A DNA stretch of 64,000 nucleotides from NCBI RefSeq assembly GCF_038007465.1, contig NZ_JBBOXF010000001.1:310001-374000 (forward strand), given 5' to 3'. The position numbers and the translations under genes are program-made. The notes under the pieces were generated by a model. It ran no database searches and had not been told where the DNA came from. It worked only from the letters and a program-made list of their open reading frames with translations. Shown piece after piece: positions 60,938 through 64,000 of the stretch. Every line of letters starts with the position of its first letter. Positions within the stretch are counted from its first letter, which is position 1. The DNA comes from Sporosarcina sp. FSL K6-1508 (GTDB lineage Bacteria > Bacillota > Bacilli > Bacillales_A > Planococcaceae).

Positions 60938-62236
60938 CTAACCTTTCAGCATGTGTAATATCCGTTCGTATAGCGGATTCGTATCTTTTTCTGCTTCTAA
61001 AACGTCTTCCGGGAAATAAATTTTATGATCCGTCCGTCTTTTTCCTGAGATTGCGTCCACCACATCTGATGAACGTGACAACTCACTCAGGTCGCCATTT
61101 TGCATTTGTAAATAAATTGGCAAGCGCTCGTTTTCTTCACCCGGGCCATAAAAGTCATAGGGTAAGTCCGACGACGAATCCGTAACAAGGTAATAGGCAG
61201 GGTCGATTCCTGCTTCCTTGAATAATTGTTCGAGTTCACCAATTTTCCGATATTCCGTGGCCGGATCAAATTCGGCATACTGAAATAATCTGCGGTTGAT
61301 AAAACGATAGCAAAGGTCAGACAAGATTGCATCGTCTTCCTTCATCCAAACCTGGAAATAAGTCATTAATATATTTTCATCGAGGGCAATATAATCCTCA
61401 AGCACAATCGTCTTGTCAAAAAACGAATGGAAATGGACAGGCTCTTGTTTAAAGATATACCCACTTTCATGCAAATGTTTCGCGCGATGCAATATTTTCG
61501 TCAATATGACTTCAGCACTGCGAGATACCGGGTGGAAATAGACTTGCCAGTACATCTGGTAACGGCTCATTATATAATCTTCCACCGCATGCATGCCGCT
61601 ATACTTGATGACGGCTTGCTCTTCCGTTGGCCGCATGACACGCAAAATCCGTTCCATATCGAAATGACCGTACGAGACCCCCGTGAAGTAGGCATCACGC
61701 TGTAAGTAATCCATGCGGTCTGCGTCGATTTGGCTTGAAATCAAACTGACAACAAGCTTATCGGGATATGTTTTCCCAATTACATCAGCAACTTTTTGCG
61801 GGAAATCGGGTGCCACGCGGCGAAGGACCGCATTCACTTCTGTGTCCCCCAGCAAAATTGACTGTGTGAATTGTTCATGATCGAGATCGAACACTTTTTC
61901 AAATGCATGCGAAAAGGGACCGTGCCCGAGGTCATGCAGCAATGCCGCACACATCGTCACAAGGCGTTCCTCGTTATCCCATTCAGGCCTGCCGCTGAAA
62001 CCGTCGTCAATGATGCGCCTGACAATTTCATAGACACCCAGCGAATGGTGGAACCGGCTATGCTCTGCCCCGTGAAATACGAGGTATGTCGTGCCTAGTT
62101 GCTTGATCCGGCGAAGGCGCTGAAATTCGCTTGTGCCAATTACATCCCAGATTACTCTGTCACGCACGTGAATATAGCGATGCACAGGATCTTTGAAAAC
62201 TTTTTCTTCAACCAGTTTTTCATCTTTGTATTCCAT
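60938..62236 (-). CDS. ywfO: HD-domain phosphohydrolase (YwfO family)
   Basis: 432 residues with metal-binding HD motifs: FHHSLGVYEIVRR (first His), AALLHDLGHGPFSHAFE (HD pair) and ISSQIDADRMDYLQRDAYFTG (distal Asp), as in dGTPase-like HD proteins. Probably a nucleotide triphosphohydrolase, but substrate cannot be read from sequence. MEYKDEKLVEEKVFKDPVHR is the usual N-terminus. Upstream of ywgA, divergent from rsfA. Confidence 0.92.
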   Translation of the reverse strand: MEYKDEKLVEEKVFKDPVHRYIHVRDRVIWDVIGTSEFQRLRRIKQLGTTYLVFHGAEHSRFHHSLGVYEIVRRIIDDGFSGRPEWDNEERLVTMCAALLHDLGHGPFSHAFEKVFDLDHEQFTQSILLGDTEVNAVLRRVAPDFPQKVADVIGKTYPDKLVVSLISSQIDADRMDYLQRDAYFTGVSYGHFDMERILRVMRPTEEQAVIKYSGMHAVEDYIMSRYQMYWQVYFHPVSRSAEVILTKILHRAKHLHESGYIFKQEPVHFHSFFDKTIVLEDYIALDENILMTYFQVWMKEDDAILSDLCYRFINRRLFQYAEFDPATEYRKIGELEQLFKEAGIDPAYYLVTDSSSDLPYDFYGPGEENERLPIYLQMQNGDLSELSRSSDVVDAISGKRRTDHKIYFPEDVLEAEKDTNPLYERILHMLKG

Positions 62237-62418
62237 CGTGCACCTCCGTCAACTCATTCCCTTTAGTATAATCTTAAAATCGTCTCGCAGGAAGATGGAA
62301 AAAGGTTCATTTGAGTGAAAAAAAGATAGAATGCTTTTTTCATTATGAATAAAGTAACGAAATCCTGTCCACACTGACCGTAGAAAGAGACTATGAACAT
62401 ATGACTGGAGGCACGGAA

Positions 62419-63054
62419 ATGGTGAAAGTTAGACAGGATGCTTGGATTGAAGAAAACGATACTTTATTAGCCGACACAGTACTACGACATGTCCGCGAAG
62501 GTAGTACACAACTTAGCGCTTTCGAAGAAGTTGGGGACGCGCTGAACAGGACCGCAGCGGCTTGCGGGTTCAGATGGAACGCAGTTGTAAGACGGGACTA
62601 TGAAAAAGAGCTTGCAGACGCAAAGAAAGAACGCAAGCAAGCAATACGTGTTCTCGGAAAAGACTTTAAACGACGTGGCCAACAATTGTACACGCCTTCG
62701 CAAGGACAAGAGGAAGAACAAAAGGTTTCTGTTCCGTTATCTGCACTCTCTCTCGATACGGTAATCGCTTATCTTGTACGTATGCATCACACAGGTGCGG
62801 GAGATAACGAGTCTCTTCGCTGGAGACAAACCGCTAAAATTGCGAATGAAAAGTCAGAGAAACTTCAAAGAGAAGTTGAAAAACTTCAGCAGGAGAATAA
62901 AACACTGCGCGCCGATTATGAGCAATTCGTTCAAATCATGAACCGCGCACGCCGTCTTGTTACGCTAGATGATGACGCGGATCGTACTGCACCCGTCTTT
63001 CAAATGGAACAAAACGGAAACCTAGTTTCAAAAGAACCGCCAATCAATCATTGA
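62419..63054 (+). CDS. rsfA: Prespore-specific regulator RsfA
   Basis: Sporulation transcription regulator that tunes sigma-F-dependent genes in the forespore. About 211 residues: N-terminal Myb/SANT-like DNA-binding region with RQDAWIEENDTLLADTVLRH and GFRWNAVVRRDYEKEL, then a coiled coil (about 145-185). ATG 62419 is favoured over 62401 because TGGAGG lies 8 nt before it. Ends in a terminator overlapping the stop codon. Confidence 0.92.
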   Translation: MVKVRQDAWIEENDTLLADTVLRHVREGSTQLSAFEEVGDALNRTAAACGFRWNAVVRRDYEKELADAKKERKQAIRVLGKDFKRRGQQLYTPSQGQEEEQKVSVPLSALSLDTVIAYLVRMHHTGAGDNESLRWRQTAKIANEKSEKLQREVEKLQQENKTLRADYEQFVQIMNRARRLVTLDDDADRTAPVFQMEQNGNLVSKEPPINH

Positions 63055-63063
63055 TTGGCGGTT
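63035..63063 (+). terminator. Intrinsic terminator of rsfA
   Basis: Perfect stem AACCGCCAATCAA/TTGATTGGCGGTT with a 3-nt loop, then TTT; it overlaps the last codons and stop of rsfA. Confidence 0.85.
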
Positions 63064-63150
63064 TTACCTTGGTGCGAGATTGTTTGGTAGAGTGTTGCTT
63101 TATTTGAAGTGGATGTTTAGTTCAGCGAAAACGTTGTCTACTACATAACA

Positions 63151-63186
63151 AAACAGGTGTCCCCCCTTTTTGTAGGACACCTGTTT
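63151..63186 (-). terminator. Intrinsic terminator of lipL
   Basis: Stem AAACAGGTGTCC/GGACACCTGTTT just past the lipL stop, followed on the minus strand by TTGTT. Confidence 0.8.
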
Positions 63187-63194
63187 AGCGTTTT

Positions 63195-64000
63195 TCATCC
63201 ACGTGCTAGCATTTTTTGATTCCGTTCGAAAACACGGTTTAAATAAAATGTATATAAGTCCATTTCATCGGGTTTCAAGCCGCCCATATCAACGTTGTCT
63301 GCTAGTTCGCGCAACAACAGCTGTGTACGGATGACGACATCGCTTACGGTTAGCGGCAGTTCCATCAATTCTGACAGGGATGCCATCACTTCTGGTTGAA
63401 TGGTTGGATAGGTAAACTTCATTTCTTCTCCACGCAAGCCAGTCTCGTAAAAGTTGCGGATCAGTTCTGCACGATCCGATCCGCTTCCCTCGACACATAA
63501 ATAGACTTGAACCGCAATGCCTTGCCTCAGCCTGCGCTGTGAAATACCCGCGAATTTGCGACCGTCGATACTTAGATCATACGAACCTGGACAGTATGAT
63601 CCAACAATTTCATAGGCTTCAATGCGTTTGCCCGCTTCCGGGAAAAGCATACGGACAAATGCGAGCATTACTTCGTAACCCGCCGGAATATCGATTGCCG
63701 AATCGCGTTCCGACAGCACTATCGATATATTTAATACACCCTCGTCGAGCACGACAGCCAGACCGCCCGAATTGCGGACGATTGCATTGTATCCGGCAGT
63801 TTCAAGCATTGAAATACCTTCTGCCACATACGGCAGCCGGTGATCTTGGATGCCGAGCACGACTGTTTTGTCATGCACCCATGTTCGGACGGTCGGGGCG
63901 CTCATCTGCTGGCCGACAAGATGACAAAGTGTATCATCTGCTGCAAACGATTCTAGCGCGGAACGATTGCGGGTCGTCATGGATTCATCTACGAAACGCC
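63195..64000 (-). CDS. lipL: Octanoyl-[GcvH]:protein N-octanoyltransferase (partial, cut by window edge)
   Basis: Amidotransferase of the B. subtilis lipoate pathway, moving octanoyl from GcvH to E2 subunits. About 268 codons present. Conserved: TVVLGIQDHRLPYV, IVRNSGGLAVVLDEG, and the active-site cysteine in SYCPGSYDLSIDGRKFAGISQRR. An ATG at 63980 exists, but the frame stays open to the edge and RFVDES upstream aligns with the family, so the true start lies beyond 64000. Confidence 0.93.
   Translation of the reverse strand, partial: RFVDESMTTRNRSALESFAADDTLCHLVGQQMSAPTVRTWVHDKTVVLGIQDHRLPYVAEGISMLETAGYNAIVRNSGGLAVVLDEGVLNISIVLSERDSAIDIPAGYEVMLAFVRMLFPEAGKRIEAYEIVGSYCPGSYDLSIDGRKFAGISQRRLRQGIAVQVYLCVEGSGSDRAELIRNFYETGLRGEEMKFTYPTIQPEVMASLSELMELPLTVSDVVIRTQLLLRELADNVDMGGLKPDEMDLYTFYLNRVFERNQKMLARG

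Overview
The window reads as a chromosomal segment of an endospore-forming Bacillales bacterium. Gene order from the ATP synthase operon to lipL closely follows the Bacillus subtilis atp-upp-glyA-ywl-prfA-rho-glpX-murA-fbaA-spo0F-pyrG-rpoE-argS-pbpG-ywhD-rsfA-lipL region. spoIIR, spo0F, a pbpG-like PBP and rsfA show that it sporulates. The moderate GC content and the inserted IcmF and cobalamin loci suggest a Planococcaceae member such as Sporosarcina; this placement is inference, not a database match.

Layout. Nearly everything is on the minus strand; the plus-strand genes are ywjG, pbpG, ywhB and rsfA. 1-5.5 kb: atpG (cut by the edge), atpA, H, F, E, B, I, with a sigma-A promoter far upstream of atpI. 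5.6-6.2 kb: a CCATGA-type short-period array. 6.3-13.2 kb: mnaA, upp, a LOV/PAS-GAF-GGDEF-EAL protein, glyA, ywlG, rpiB. 13.8-20.7 kb: a chemoreceptor, ywlE, mntP, tsaC-type synthase, spoIIR, prmC, prfA, tdk. 21-30.7 kb: rpmE, rho, glpX, murA, tal, fbaA, spo0F, ywjG, pyrG (with a reiterative-transcription attenuator) and rpoE.

31-42 kb is a fatty-acid/branched-acyl degradation block: thiolase, 3-hydroxyacyl-CoA dehydrogenase, two acyl-CoA dehydrogenases, a TetR regulator and the B12-dependent mutase IcmF, preceded by the electron-transfer protein FadF. 42.5-53.3 kb is one tightly overlapping cobalamin salvage operon under a B12 riboswitch: btuF, btuC, btuD-cbiZ fusion, cbiB, cobD-cobU fusion, a short cbiP lacking its glutaminase domain, cobS, an alpha-ribazole phosphatase, a second CobU-like gene, pduO-type adenosyltransferase, and the alpha-ribazole transporter/kinase pair cblT-cblS. 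It could supply the cofactor that IcmF needs. 53.9-64 kb returns to the conserved backbone: argS, ywiB, pbpG, ywhD, ywhB, ywgA, ywfO, rsfA, lipL (cut by the edge).

The most unusual content is non-coding. (i) A family of roughly 100-130 bp structured repeats occurs at five places; one end abuts the stop codon of rpiB, mcp, icmF and ywgA, and stems show compensatory base changes between copies. (ii) Arrays with a period near 21 bp and a TAYGAKCGGT core lie after pbpG, after pyrG and next to fadF. (iii) A short palindrome (GGGTGAC-N-GTCACCC) sits in an intergenic region and also inside coding sequences of the cobalamin operon. (iv) Hairpins hide the ribosome-binding sites of spoIIR and mntP. No rRNA, tRNA, transposase, prophage or CRISPR array was seen.
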